The notes beneath the pieces were generated by a model. That model made no database searches. It was not told the DNA's origin and saw only the letters and a program-made list of their open reading frames with translations. A program made the position numbers and the translations under genes. Positions 24,565-33,004 of a stretch of DNA of 34,969 nt are shown here, in pieces. Within the stretch, counting starts at the first letter, position 1; each line of letters starts with the position of its first letter. Source of the stretch: an uncultured Acidimicrobiaceae bacterium (lineage in GTDB: Bacteria > Actinomycetota > Acidimicrobiia > Acidimicrobiales > MedAcidi-G1); NCBI GenBank assembly GCA_913030665.1, contig CAJWFS010000012.1:1-34969 (forward strand), written 5' to 3'.

Positions 24565-26412
24565 GTGCCGAGGCCCGGTACAGCCATGGGCTTTTCGGAG
24601 AGCGTGTTCAGGCGCGGATGGCGATTGGTCCGACGTTCGCTGCGGGCCCATCCGTTGGCCCACGCCACCGCCATCATGGGCGCCAACGTGTTCGCCCTGG
24701 CCGTGGTGGGCTTCACCGTGGTCGTCGGTCGCGTCACTGACGAGGTGATCGTTCCGGGCCTGGACGGCGACGGGGTGTCGCGTCGGTCGCTCCTGGTGGC
24801 GGTGGTGACGGTCGTGGGGATCGGCGTCGTGCGTGGTGCATCGATCATGGTCCGCCGGTGGTTCAACATGCTGGCGATCGCCAGGACCCAACGGACATGG
24901 CGGTTGGCAGTCACCGACAGGTTCCTGGACGCCCCGATGGACTTCCACCGCTCGAGACCTGCCGGCCTCCTGCTCGCCCACGCCGATGCCGACGTGGAGG
25001 TGGCCACGTCCATGCTCATGCCGCTGGCGTTTTCTATGTCGGTGGTGGTGCTGGCCGTCGCATCGCTGGTCAGCCTGCTGGTCGTCCATCCACTGTTCGC
25101 GTGCGTGGCGCTGCTCCTGTTCCCGACGCTGACGGTGCTGAACCGTCGGTTCACGAGCGCTGTGGAGGCGCCTGCGGCCCTGGGCCAGGATGCTGTGGGC
25201 GTGCTCTCGGGCATCGCACATGAGAGCCTCGATGGTGCGATGGTCGTCAAGACCCTCGGGCGCGAGGGCGAAGAGGTGGACCGGTTCACCGAGGCCGCCG
25301 CCGAACTTCGCGGGCACCGTCTGGAGGTAGGTCGGCTCAGGAGTGGATACGCGCCGGTCATCTACGCCCTGCCGAACCTGGGGATCATCGTCCTGCTGGT
25401 GCTGGGTGCATGGCTGGTGGGCCGCGGGGCGGTGTCGATCGGCGACGTGGTCAGGGCCATGTCCCTGTTCAGCATCCTGACCCTGCCGATGGAGATCCTC
25501 GGCTACATGTTCCAGGAGATGCCGCGCTCGGTGGTTGCCATGGATCGCATCGACCGCGTCCTGGCGGTCAGCCCCGAAGCGAGGCCGGATCCGGTTCCCT
25601 CTGTAGGCGACCGGGTGGCCGTCGAGTTCGACGGGGTGTCATACGCCTACCGGCCGGTCGACAAGGGTGCCGCCAGAGTGGGGGGCGCGAAGCAGCCAAG
25701 CCTGGCACCGGTGCTGGCCGACCTTTCATTCCGGATTCGGCCCGGGGAGTCGGTCGCCATGGTCGGCGCCACCGGGTCGGGGAAGAGCACCATGGTCTCC
25801 CTGCTCTGCGGCCTCGTCCAGCCCACCGTTGGTCGGGTGCTGCTGGGGGGGGTGGACGTCTCAGACCTGGGTTCGGACGGTGCGTCAGGCATCGTTGCCC
25901 CGGTTCTCCAGGAGACCTTCCTCTTCGCTGACACGGTGCACAACAACCTGACCCTGGGGAACGACGTCACGGATGAGGAGATTGATGCCGCCCTTGTCGT
26001 CGTGGCGGCAGACGGATTCGTCAAGGCGCTGCCCGACGGACTCGACACCGTGGTCGGGGAGCGGGGGGCGACCCTGTCAGGCGGTCAGCGCCAGCGTCTA
26101 GCCATAGCCAGGGCGCTGCTCCGCCGTCCCCGGGTACTGGTGCTGGATGACGCCACCTCGGCCGTGGACCCGACGATCGAGGCCGGGATCCTCCGGAACC
26201 TGAGGGTCGCACCGGGGATGGGTCGGAGTGGATCTGACGCGGCCGTACCGACCCTCCTGGTTATTGCCCACCGGCTGGCCACGATCCGCATGGCGGACCG
26301 GGTGCTGTTTCTGGAGGGCGGTTCAATCGCGGCCTCCGGAAGCCACGAGGAGCTGCTGGACGTGCCGGCCTACGCCACCCTGGCCCGGGCATACGAGGAG
26401 GCCGGCCTGTGA
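24565..26412 (+). CDS. ABC exporter half-transporter, subunit with degenerate Walker B
   Basis: This 615-residue protein starts at the GTG at 24565 (GGAGG at 24555-24559, 5-nt spacing). A six-helix membrane domain of exporter type is followed by an ATPase domain with Walker A GATGSGKST (401-409), a complete signature LSGGQRQR (504-511), and Walker B LVLDD in which the catalytic Glu is Asp (D529). The H-loop is VIAHRLA. There are two small insertions in the ATPase domain: one after YAYRPVDKG, and one before the H-loop. The next gene overlaps by 4 nt and has the reciprocal defect, so the two form one heterodimer with a single strong ATP site. The substrate is unknown; lipids or drugs are typical for this class. 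Confidence 0.93.
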   Translation: MPRPGTAMGFSESVFRRGWRLVRRSLRAHPLAHATAIMGANVFALAVVGFTVVVGRVTDEVIVPGLDGDGVSRRSLLVAVVTVVGIGVVRGASIMVRRWFNMLAIARTQRTWRLAVTDRFLDAPMDFHRSRPAGLLLAHADADVEVATSMLMPLAFSMSVVVLAVASLVSLLVVHPLFACVALLLFPTLTVLNRRFTSAVEAPAALGQDAVGVLSGIAHESLDGAMVVKTLGREGEEVDRFTEAAAELRGHRLEVGRLRSGYAPVIYALPNLGIIVLLVLGAWLVGRGAVSIGDVVRAMSLFSILTLPMEILGYMFQEMPRSVVAMDRIDRVLAVSPEARPDPVPSVGDRVAVEFDGVSYAYRPVDKGAARVGGAKQPSLAPVLADLSFRIRPGESVAMVGATGSGKSTMVSLLCGLVQPTVGRVLLGGVDVSDLGSDGASGIVAPVLQETFLFADTVHNNLTLGNDVTDEEIDAALVVVAADGFVKALPDGLDTVVGERGATLSGGQRQRLAIARALLRRPRVLVLDDATSAVDPTIEAGILRNLRVAPGMGRSGSDAAVPTLLVIAHRLATIRMADRVLFLEGGSIAASGSHEELLDVPAYATLARAYEEAGL

Positions 26413-28220
26413 GCGACGTCGACTGGAGCCCGGCCGCCGAAGCCCCCGACGAGATCAGGGCGGCGGGCGCCTTCGCCATCCTGCGACGCGGACTGGCCGC
26501 CTCGCCGGAACTGCGCGATGGGCTGGTCTTCACCGCTCTGATGGCCCTGGCAGTCGCAGGCTCCAAGCTGCTCGTCCCGCTCACCATCCAGGCGGTGCTG
26601 GACGGGGCGATGACCTCTGACGGCGTGAGCATGGGTCGGGTCCTGGTCCTCTCCGGCGGAGCCGCCGTGCTGGTCGTCGGCAGCATCCAACTGGGTCGGG
26701 TCACGTACCTCCGGCTGGTCGCTACGGCTGAGAACGTGCTCTACGGCCTGCGGGTGCGCACCTTCGGGCACCTGCACCGTCTCAGCCTCGCCGAGCACAC
26801 GGCGTCCAGCAAGGGTGTGCTGACGGCCAGGGTGACCAGCGATGTGGAGACCCTCACCAAGTTCGCCCAGTGGGGCGCCGTGGCGTGGATCATCAACTCG
26901 GTCCAGATAGTTGCCGTGCTGGTCATCATGTCGGTCTATTCGTGGCAGCTGACGCTGGTGACGCTCAGCCTGCACCTGCCCCTCCTTCCGATCCTGCGCT
27001 GGATGCAGCAGCGCCAACTGCTCGCCTACAACCTGCTCCGCAGCAGGGTCTCGGAGACGTTCGGGGTGATATCGGAGTCGGTGCACGGGGTGGAGGTGGT
27101 ACGTACCTACGGATACCGGGAGCCGACCCGCCGCCGGGTCCGGTCCGCCGTGGACTCCCAGTACCGGCAGCAGCTGGTGGCGGCCCGGTACTTTTCCCTG
27201 GTTCTGCCGATCTCGGACGTCCTCGGGGTGGCGGCCATCGCCTCGGTCATCGGAGCCGGTGTCTGGTGGGGTGGCGCCTGGGGTGTGTCGTCGGGCGAGC
27301 TGGTGGCCTTCGTGTTCCTGTCGAACCTCCTGGTGGCTCCGATCACCGAGCTGGGAGAGGTGCTGGACCAGACCCAGACGGCGTTGGCAGGGTGGTGGAA
27401 GATCCTGGACGTGCTGGACACCCCCGTCGAAGTGGTGGACCCCGTCGAACCCCGGCCCGTCCCCGGTGGCGCTCTGGAGGTGCGGGCCGAGGCCGTGGAG
27501 TTCTCCTACCGGACCGGCGGGTTGGTGCTCCGCGGGATCGACGTCGTGCTGACGGCCGGCTCCTCAGTGGCGGTCGTGGGTGAGACCGGCTCAGGAAAGA
27601 CCACGTTCGTGAAGTTGCTGGCCCGGCTGGCCGATCCGACGGCGGGTCGGGTGCTGGTCGGAGGCGTCGACCTGCGTGACGCATCGCCGGAGGACCGGCG
27701 ACGGGCGGTGCGGATGGTCCCCCAGGACGGCTTCCTGTTCGATACCACCGTCAGGGCGAATATCGGATTCGGCCGGGTCGGTTCCGATGATGACGACGTC
27801 GATGCGGCCATCGACCTTCTCGGACTGCGCGAGTGGGTGGAGCGCCTTCCCGATGGCCTGGAGACAATGGTGGGTGAGCGTGGCGAGGGCCTCTCGGTGG
27901 GCGAACGGCAGCTGGTGGCCCTGGCCAGGGCACAACTGGGTGATCCGGGCCTCCTGGTCCTCGACGAGGCCACGTCGGCCGTCGACCCCGAGACGGAGAC
28001 CGCCCTGGAACGGGCGCTGGAGCGCCTCGCCATCGGTCGGACCACGGTCAGCGTCGCCCACCGGCTCTCGACAGCCGAGCGGTCCGATCTGGTGCTGGTG
28101 TTCGACGACGGTCGGATCGCCGAGAGGGGCACGCACACCGAGCTGCTGGAACGCGGTGGCATCTACGCGGGCCTCCATGACTCGTGGCTGGGCAACACCC
28201 GTGCCGTCGGGATGCCCTAG
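26409..28220 (+). CDS. ABC exporter half-transporter, subunit with degenerate signature
   Basis: This 603-residue protein starts at the GTG overlapping the previous stop (GTGA). It has an exporter-type membrane domain, then an ATPase domain with Walker A GETGSGKTT (391-399), the altered signature LSVGERQ (495-501, normally LSGGQRQ), Walker B LLVLDE with intact catalytic E520, and H-loop VAHRLS. Its altered signature would face the Walker B Asp of the partner, so both defects fall in the same composite site, as in known asymmetric exporters such as TM287/288 or BmrCD. The other composite site would be complete. The PIG-L deacetylase gene follows after 6 nt and may share the operon. Confidence 0.93.
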   Translation: MSDVDWSPAAEAPDEIRAAGAFAILRRGLAASPELRDGLVFTALMALAVAGSKLLVPLTIQAVLDGAMTSDGVSMGRVLVLSGGAAVLVVGSIQLGRVTYLRLVATAENVLYGLRVRTFGHLHRLSLAEHTASSKGVLTARVTSDVETLTKFAQWGAVAWIINSVQIVAVLVIMSVYSWQLTLVTLSLHLPLLPILRWMQQRQLLAYNLLRSRVSETFGVISESVHGVEVVRTYGYREPTRRRVRSAVDSQYRQQLVAARYFSLVLPISDVLGVAAIASVIGAGVWWGGAWGVSSGELVAFVFLSNLLVAPITELGEVLDQTQTALAGWWKILDVLDTPVEVVDPVEPRPVPGGALEVRAEAVEFSYRTGGLVLRGIDVVLTAGSSVAVVGETGSGKTTFVKLLARLADPTAGRVLVGGVDLRDASPEDRRRAVRMVPQDGFLFDTTVRANIGFGRVGSDDDDVDAAIDLLGLREWVERLPDGLETMVGERGEGLSVGERQLVALARAQLGDPGLLVLDEATSAVDPETETALERALERLAIGRTTVSVAHRLSTAERSDLVLVFDDGRIAERGTHTELLERGGIYAGLHDSWLGNTRAVGMP

Positions 28221-28226
28221 GAGCTG

Positions 28227-28985
28227 GTGTTGGAGCCACGCGAGCCACAGGACCGGATCGATCCGATGATCGGTCGGGGGGCCGGGGAGTGGGACCGGTT
28301 GGTCTCGGGCCTGCCCGCCGTCTCTGTTCCCTGGCCCCCGGTGGGCCCGATCGTGGTGGTGGCTCCCCACCCGGATGATGAGTTGCTGGCCGCCGGTGCC
28401 ACCCTGGCCGCGGCTTCTGATGCAGGGACCGAGATCACTGTCGTGGCCGTTACCGACGGCGAGGCATCCCACCCGCATCTGACCGGTGGTGAACGCGATG
28501 AGCTGGTGGGCCTGCGCCTCGCCGAGACCGACCGGGCGTATGCGGCGGCAGGAATCGTGGCCGTCCGCCACCGCCTGGAGCTTCCCGACGGCGGAGCCTC
28601 CGACCATGAGGGGCATCTGGCCGAACGGCTGGCCGCCCTGCTGGCCGGCTCTGCCTGGTGCCTCGCCCCGTGGGAGTCCGACGGCCACCCTGACCACGAC
28701 GTCTGTGGTCGGGTGGCAGGCGACGCCTGCCGGGACCTGGGGGTGCGGTTCGCGCGGTTCCCCGTCTGGTCCTGGAACTGGGACGATCCGTCGTCGCCGT
28801 CCATCCCGTTCGATCGGGCCGTGGCCTGGTCGTTCGGCAACGACATGGCGGCCCGGAAGCAGGCAGGCATCGCCGCCTACTCGAGCCAGGTGCAGCCGGC
28901 TGACGGTCACAGGCCGGTCCTCCCGGCAGGGTTCTTGGAGCACTTCGCCCGATGCTCGGAGGTGTTCCTGCCGGTAGCCGGTTGA
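28227..28985 (+). CDS. PIG-L / LmbE family deacetylase
   Basis: This 252-residue protein belongs to the zinc-dependent N-acetyl-sugar deacetylase family that includes MshB of mycothiol synthesis. The metal motif is APHPDDE (H48, D50, D51), and a second block is DGHPDHD with H154 and H157. The GTG at 28227 follows AGGAG by only 3 nt; the TTG at 28230 would have a better 6-nt spacing, so the true start may be there. It begins 6 nt after the ABC exporter pair, so it is probably in that operon and might act on the exported compound; that link is inference. It is somewhat shorter than MshB, so a different sugar or thiol substrate is possible. Confidence 0.88.
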   Translation: MLEPREPQDRIDPMIGRGAGEWDRLVSGLPAVSVPWPPVGPIVVVAPHPDDELLAAGATLAAASDAGTEITVVAVTDGEASHPHLTGGERDELVGLRLAETDRAYAAAGIVAVRHRLELPDGGASDHEGHLAERLAALLAGSAWCLAPWESDGHPDHDVCGRVAGDACRDLGVRFARFPVWSWNWDDPSSPSIPFDRAVAWSFGNDMAARKQAGIAAYSSQVQPADGHRPVLPAGFLEHFARCSEVFLPVAG

Positions 28986-29032
28986 GCCGAGCGTCACGCT
29001 TCCGCGCTGCGGTACCGGGTACGGGCGATCGG

Positions 29033-29038
29033 TAGCCT
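29033..29038 (+). promoter_or_regulatory. -10 element (TAGCCT) for mdh
   Basis: TAGCCT would start a transcript with a leader of about 31 nt that includes the ribosome site GAGGAG at 29064-29069. Confidence 0.42.
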
Positions 29039-29075
29039 CGCCCCCGTCAGGACCCTTTCGGAAGAGGAGCAACCC

Positions 29076-30065
29076 GTGAGCCCCACCCCCGTCCGAGTCG
29101 TCGTCACCGGTGCCGCCGGCCAGATCGGCTACAGCCTCGTCTTTCGGATCGCCAGCGGTGCCATGCTGGGTCCGGACCAGCCGGTCATCCTGAAACTCCT
29201 GGAGATTCCTCCGGCGATGGGCGCCCTGGACGGCGTGGCGATGGAACTCGACGACTGCGCCTTCCCGCTCCTGGCCGGTCTGGAGTTGAGCGATGATCCC
29301 GACACGACCTTCGGCGGGGCGAACGTGGCCCTTCTCGTCGGCTCCCGTCCCAGGACCAAGGGGATGGAGCGCCAGGACCTGCTGGAGGCCAACGGCGCCA
29401 TCTTCACCGGCCAGGGTCGTGCCCTGAACGACCATGCTGCCGACGACCTGCGGGTCCTCGTGGTCGGTAACCCGGCCAACACCAACTGCCTGATCGCCAT
29501 GAACAGCGCCCCGGACGTTCCCAGCGAGCGCTTCACGGCCATGATGCGCCTAGACCACAACCGTGCTCTCACCCAGGTGGCCCAGAAGCTCGGTACGAGC
29601 GTCAACGATGTGTCGCGGATGACGATCTGGGGCAACCACTCGGCCACCCAGTATCCGGACCTCGTCCACTGCGAGGTTCCCGGTGGCACCGCCGCCGAGG
29701 TGATCGGCGACCAGGCATGGCTGGAGGGCGATTTCATCCCGACCGTGCAACAGCGTGGCGCGGCCATCATCGAGGCCCGGGGGGCTTCCAGCGCAGCGTC
29801 TGCTGCCAACGCCGCCATCGATCACGTGCACGACTGGATGGCGGGAACGTCGGACGGCGACTGGGTCTCCATGGGAGTCCCATCCGATGGCAGCTACGGC
29901 GTGCCGGAGGGCCTGCTCTGCGGGTTCCCGGTCACCTGCGCCGACGGCAACTACGAGATCGTCCAGGGTCTGGAACTCGACGACTTCTCACGGGCCCGTA
30001 TCGATGCATCGGTCGCCGAGCTGGCCTCCGAGCGGGACATGGTGCGGGACCTGGGCCTGATCTAG
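29076..30065 (+). CDS. mdh: Malate dehydrogenase, NAD-dependent
   Basis: This 329-residue TCA-cycle enzyme oxidises malate to oxaloacetate. It is of the cytosolic-type group, with the NAD loop [11 protein letters not shown] (11-21), LLEIPPA at the end of the second strand, substrate-binding R91/R93 in [10 protein letters not shown]160 and R163 in LDHNRA, and catalytic H188 in [11 protein letters not shown]. The GTG start is set by GAGGAG at 29064-29069 with 6-nt spacing. Its stop shares the four bases CTAG (30062-30065) with the stop of the convergent SCP2-like gene, so there is no room for a terminator between them. Confidence 0.97.
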   Translation: MSPTPVRVVVTGAAGQIGYSLVFRIASGAMLGPDQPVILKLLEIPPAMGALDGVAMELDDCAFPLLAGLELSDDPDTTFGGANVALLVGSRPRTKGMERQDLLEANGAIFTGQGRALNDHAADDLRVLVVGNPANTNCLIAMNSAPDVPSERFTAMMRLDHNRALTQVAQKLGTSVNDVSRMTIWGNHSATQYPDLVHCEVPGGTAAEVIGDQAWLEGDFIPTVQQRGAAIIEARGASSAASAANAAIDHVHDWMAGTSDGDWVSMGVPSDGSYGVPEGLLCGFPVTCADGNYEIVQGLELDDFSRARIDASVAELASERDMVRDLGLI

Positions 30066-30430
30066 GAATAGCGGGCTGCGGCGAACACGTCTCCGAGGCC
30101 GTCCAGCACGGCCCGGTGGTCCACCAGCACGCGGGGGTCGCCCGACACGAGGACGTCCCCGTCGATCACGGCTCGTAGCGGATCCAGGGTCCCATCGGCG
30201 ATGGCGGTCGCAGTGGCCGCCCCGGTCGTGAAGCTGAGGTCGGGTTCGTCCGCCGGGCCGCTGACCACCCTCGCCGTGCCTCCTTCCAGCCGCACATGCC
30301 AGGTGCCTCCGTCGACGATCCGGTACTCGATGACGAGGGCCATGTCGGCGGTGGCGGCCAGAAGGCCGTCGTGGGTCGACGCAGCCGCGTCCATGGCTTC
30401 TATCCAGGCTTCGGTGAGGGGCTCTACCAC
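30062..30430 (-). CDS. SCP2 sterol-carrier-like domain protein
   Basis: From the GTG at 30430 this is a 122-residue protein. The pattern [18 protein letters not shown], then EPDLSFTT, then [17 protein letters not shown] resembles the SCP2 sterol-transfer fold (lipid-binding pocket), in the small stand-alone form common in actinobacteria. The reading frame continues far upstream without a convincing start; the GTG at 30430 is favoured because a TAGGCT box lies 8 nt before it and the domain begins at once. There is no ribosome site. It is divergent from the swivel-domain gene across 135 nt and convergent with mdh, sharing the stop tetranucleotide. The ligand is unknown. Confidence 0.78.
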   Translation of the reverse strand: MVEPLTEAWIEAMDAAASTHDGLLAATADMALVIEYRIVDGGTWHVRLEGGTARVVSGPADEPDLSFTTGAATATAIADGTLDPLRAVIDGDVLVSGDPRVLVDHRAVLDGLGDVFAAARYS

Positions 30431-30438
30431 GGTTTGGC

Positions 30439-30444
30439 AGCCTA
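30439..30444 (-). promoter_or_regulatory. -10 element (TAGGCT) for leaderless SCP2-like gene
   Basis: On the minus strand TAGGCT ends 8 nt before the GTG at 30430. Three GGGACC hexamers directly precede it. Confidence 0.42.
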
Positions 30445-30462
30445 GGTCCCGGTCCCGGTCCC
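30445..30462. repeat. Tandem hexamer GGTCCC x3
   Basis: Three perfect copies (18 bp) abut the -10 box of the SCP2-like gene, in the place where the spacer to a -35 element would be. Confidence 0.6.
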
Positions 30463-30565
30463 GCTCCGCCTCGACAATGGGGCGACGGCTACGGTCCGGG
30501 CTGCGACAACCTGGTTGGGACGTCCGGGCTGTGCGGGCCGGCCTGGAACGAGGGAGGGTGACCGC

Positions 30566-30916
30566 ATGACCGAGATCGGGCGTGGCCAGAAGACCTACGA
30601 CTACGGGCTCCGACGCGGTCGATGGCTCCGCCTGGAAGGCCCCGAGGACGTCCTTGGCCTCATGGACACTGGTGCTGACGGCATCGTGGCGGTGGTCCGG
30701 GATGCCGGCGCCACCTTCCTGGGACCGATCTTCGATGAGTTGGCCGGCGTGGTGTGCACCGGTGGCACCATCCGGAGCCACATCGGGATCGTCAGCCGCG
30801 AGTACAGGGTTCCCGGGGTGATTGCCGCCCAACTCACCGTGGAACCAGCCGATGGAACCGAGGTGGAGTTGGATGCGTCGGGTGACGAGGGCGTGATCCG
30901 TCTGGTGGCGCGATGA
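30566..30916 (+). CDS. Stand-alone phosphohistidine swivel domain (PEP-utilising enzyme mobile domain)
   Basis: This 116-residue protein starts at the ATG at 30566 (GGGAGGG at 30552-30558, 7-nt spacing). Residues about 35-112 match the mobile domain of PEP synthase, pyruvate phosphate dikinase and enzyme I, which carries phosphate on a histidine. The key stretch is CTGGTIRSHIGIVSREY with H72 as the expected phospho-acceptor, then the usual V-P-G-V and a late G-T-E-V-E-L-D-A-S-G. In the classic enzymes this domain is fused to an ATP-binding and a PEP-binding domain; neither is here. The next gene overlaps by 4 nt (ATGA) and is a protein I do not recognise, so the two probably form one system. 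Residues 1-34 are family-unlike and may be the docking part. Confidence 0.85.
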   Translation: MTEIGRGQKTYDYGLRRGRWLRLEGPEDVLGLMDTGADGIVAVVRDAGATFLGPIFDELAGVVCTGGTIRSHIGIVSREYRVPGVIAAQLTVEPADGTEVELDASGDEGVIRLVAR

Positions 30917-32055
30917 GCCGTGACCGTGTCGGTCGTGCCGATGGAACGGCCCGGAACCAGGTGAATTCCTGGTTGGCTGCCATCAACCCGGTGACCAGCC
31001 ACCTGATCGCTGAACGCACCTCCTATTCGTCGCAGCTCATCCCAGTGACCCCGTACGTGACCGTGTCGTGCATCGAGGCGTTCCTTCGCTACCCGGAGGC
31101 GGTGGCGACGATCGCCGCCGCCATGCCACCAGAGGAGATCGGTGCGGCGGCCCGGCGGCCCGGGTGCCAGGTCGACTCGGTGTTCCTGTGGGGGATCGCC
31201 AACTTCTTCCTCATCGGTCGCAACGTCATGGCGATGGTCGATCCGACGCTGGACTCCGTTGAGCGGACCCACACGGTGCTGGACTTCTGGGCGCGTGCCT
31301 CTCACGCCTACCGGGGTGGTCCTCACCTGCATGCCGCCGAGGTGGGCAACCGCGTCGATGTGCTGTCGCCAGAGATGGTCGCCCATCTGGCGGCCGGTGC
31401 CACGAGGGTCGACAACGAGCGCCGTGACCGGATCCGCAGGGCCAATGCCACGCTCATCAACCACCTGTTCCTGCTCTACTTCGACACCCGGGTGGGCCAT
31501 GCCGATACTGGCCCGTACCGCCTCGAGGATGGCCGAACCCTGATAGTCCGGGACTTCTACCGCCTCGGGGAGAGCGACTTCTCCTGGTCCAGCGTGGCCG
31601 CTGGCGTTCCGCACCGCAATCTCACGGCGGCGCTGGTCCTGGACCCGCAGGTCGAGGTGTCGATCACCGACTACGGGACGACCATCTCGTCGCCGGAGGA
31701 TTACCTGGAGCACCTGAACGGGTTCGGCCTCTACACGACCGATGGCGTGGTACCCGGTGGGCTGCCGGTGCCGCTCTCCGACCAGGAGCTTGAGGCAACG
31801 GCTGCGGAGGCGAAGGTGGCCCAGCGGAAGCACTACCGGGACATCGTCGCCATGGACCGCGATGAACGCATCGCCTGTGGCGCCTACGTCTACTTCACCT
31901 TCCTGCGACCGTTTGCCGAGATCGCAGGCGTGGCCGACGAGATCGACTGGACGTGCCCCAGGGACATTCCCGCGGACCTCTACCCACTTGTCACGGCTGA
32001 TATGGAGCCACCGGAACGCGACCCTGACGCCGACGTCTACCCGGCATACGCCTGA
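30913..32055 (+). CDS. Unrecognised 380-residue protein coupled to the swivel-domain protein
   Basis: This protein starts at the ATG overlapping the previous stop (30913-30916), so translation is coupled. I do not recognise the family. It has no signal peptide and no clear transmembrane helix, so it is probably cytoplasmic. An N-terminal helical half (about 15-190) includes FLWGIANFFLIGRNVMAMV and a His-rich stretch GGPHLHAAEVGNR. A more mixed second part has conserved-looking motifs LYFDTRVGHADTGPYRL, LIVRDFYRLGESDFSWSS and VSITDYGTTISSPEDYL. Neither a P-loop, an ATP-grasp signature nor the TIM-barrel motifs of PEP-binding domains are visible. The context suggests that it is the catalytic or substrate partner of the phosphohistidine domain. 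It ends 4 nt before the convergent DUF368 gene. Confidence 0.85.
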   Translation: MSRDRVGRADGTARNQVNSWLAAINPVTSHLIAERTSYSSQLIPVTPYVTVSCIEAFLRYPEAVATIAAAMPPEEIGAAARRPGCQVDSVFLWGIANFFLIGRNVMAMVDPTLDSVERTHTVLDFWARASHAYRGGPHLHAAEVGNRVDVLSPEMVAHLAAGATRVDNERRDRIRRANATLINHLFLLYFDTRVGHADTGPYRLEDGRTLIVRDFYRLGESDFSWSSVAAGVPHRNLTAALVLDPQVEVSITDYGTTISSPEDYLEHLNGFGLYTTDGVVPGGLPVPLSDQELEATAAEAKVAQRKHYRDIVAMDRDERIACGAYVYFTFLRPFAEIAGVADEIDWTCPRDIPADLYPLVTADMEPPERDPDADVYPAYA

Positions 32056-32059
32056 ACGG

Positions 32060-33004
32060 TCAACTCCTGGAGCGGGCCAGCCTGTCGACGCCCAACACCA
32101 ACACCACGGCTGCCATTGCGAGGGCCGTCGGTGCGACCAGGCCACCTATGGCGTCCGGCCAGCCGAGGCCTGCCCCGTCGACGGCCTCCTCCGCATGCCG
32201 GCTGACCACGCCGACACCGTGGGGCCAGGGCCAGAGGACACGTAGCGAACCGACCATGAGGCCGACCATCAAGGCCAGGACGTCGTCGTGGCGCCGCTCC
32301 AGCAGGCCGGCCAGAAGCGAGGAGAAGAACGCCAGGCCGACAATCGCACCGGCGCCGAACACGGCTGCGTCGAGGAGCAGGCGTTCATCCACCACGCCGA
32401 TCACCGCGGAGTACATGCCAAGGATGAGCAGCAGGAACGAGCCTGAGATGCCAGGCAAGACCATGGCACAGACGGCCACCGCCCCTGAGGCCAGCAGCAT
32501 CAAGGCAGACGGATCCGTGATCGGAGCCCCCTGGTAGCCCAGCCCGGCGAAGACGACGATGCTGACCAGGGCGGCTCCGCCGAGGCGCCGTTTTGTCCAT
32601 GCCACCTCGCGACGGGTCACCAGCACCGAGGCCACGACAAGGCCCAGGAACAGGCCGGCCATGGGTTCCGGGTGGTCGATGAGGGCGCCTTCAATCAGGT
32701 CGGCCAGCAGTACGACCGTGGCCAGGAGGCCGACCAGCAGCGGGACGAGGAACCACCAGTCCACCTCGCCGAGCCGTCGGAGGCCACCGCGGGGGTCGCC
32801 TCGGATGAACCGACCCAGCGCGCGCGAACCGCTGCGGATCGCAGCCAGCAGCCTGTCGTAGACCCCTAACAGCAGGGCCAGCGTTCCACCGGACACGCCG
32901 GGAACCACGTCGGCCGCTCCCATGCAGGCACCGCGTCCCAGCTGTGCCAGCAGCGTTCGCGTCCCGGGGCGGGCCTGGCCCCGGTGAGGCACGGTGTCCG
33001 CCAT
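32060..33004 (-). CDS. DUF368 membrane protein, undecaprenyl-phosphate transporter (PopT) family
   Basis: This 314-residue inner-membrane protein has about eight hydrophobic segments and the two inverted family motifs: GRGACMGAADVVPGVSGG at 23-40 and AVCAMVLPGISGS at 177-189. DUF368 proteins (PopT) have been shown to help return the lipid carrier undecaprenyl phosphate across the membrane for reuse in cell-wall synthesis. The ATG shares one base with the stop of the thioesterase gene upstream (TGATG), so the two are cotranscribed and coupled. The C-terminus ends with a hydrophobic helix and a short basic tail. The assignment to the family is firm; the role here is by family. Confidence 0.93.
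   Translation of the reverse strand: MADTVPHRGQARPGTRTLLAQLGRGACMGAADVVPGVSGGTLALLLGVYDRLLAAIRSGSRALGRFIRGDPRGGLRRLGEVDWWFLVPLLVGLLATVVLLADLIEGALIDHPEPMAGLFLGLVVASVLVTRREVAWTKRRLGGAALVSIVVFAGLGYQGAPITDPSALMLLASGAVAVCAMVLPGISGSFLLLILGMYSAVIGVVDERLLLDAAVFGAGAIVGLAFFSSLLAGLLERRHDDVLALMVGLMVGSLRVLWPWPHGVGVVSRHAEEAVDGAGLGWPDAIGGLVAPTALAMAAVVLVLGVDRLARSRS

Noticed and set aside
27591-29435. A 614-codon open frame on the minus strand across the second ABC subunit, PIG-L and mdh.
   Set aside because: It is antisense to three clear genes and its translation is His/Arg/Gly-rich with no motifs; long open frames opposite GC-rich genes are expected.
30601-32145. A 514-codon open frame on the minus strand across the swivel-domain operon.
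   Set aside because: Its composition is that of an antisense shadow and the plus-strand pair has ribosome site, coupling and a recognised domain.
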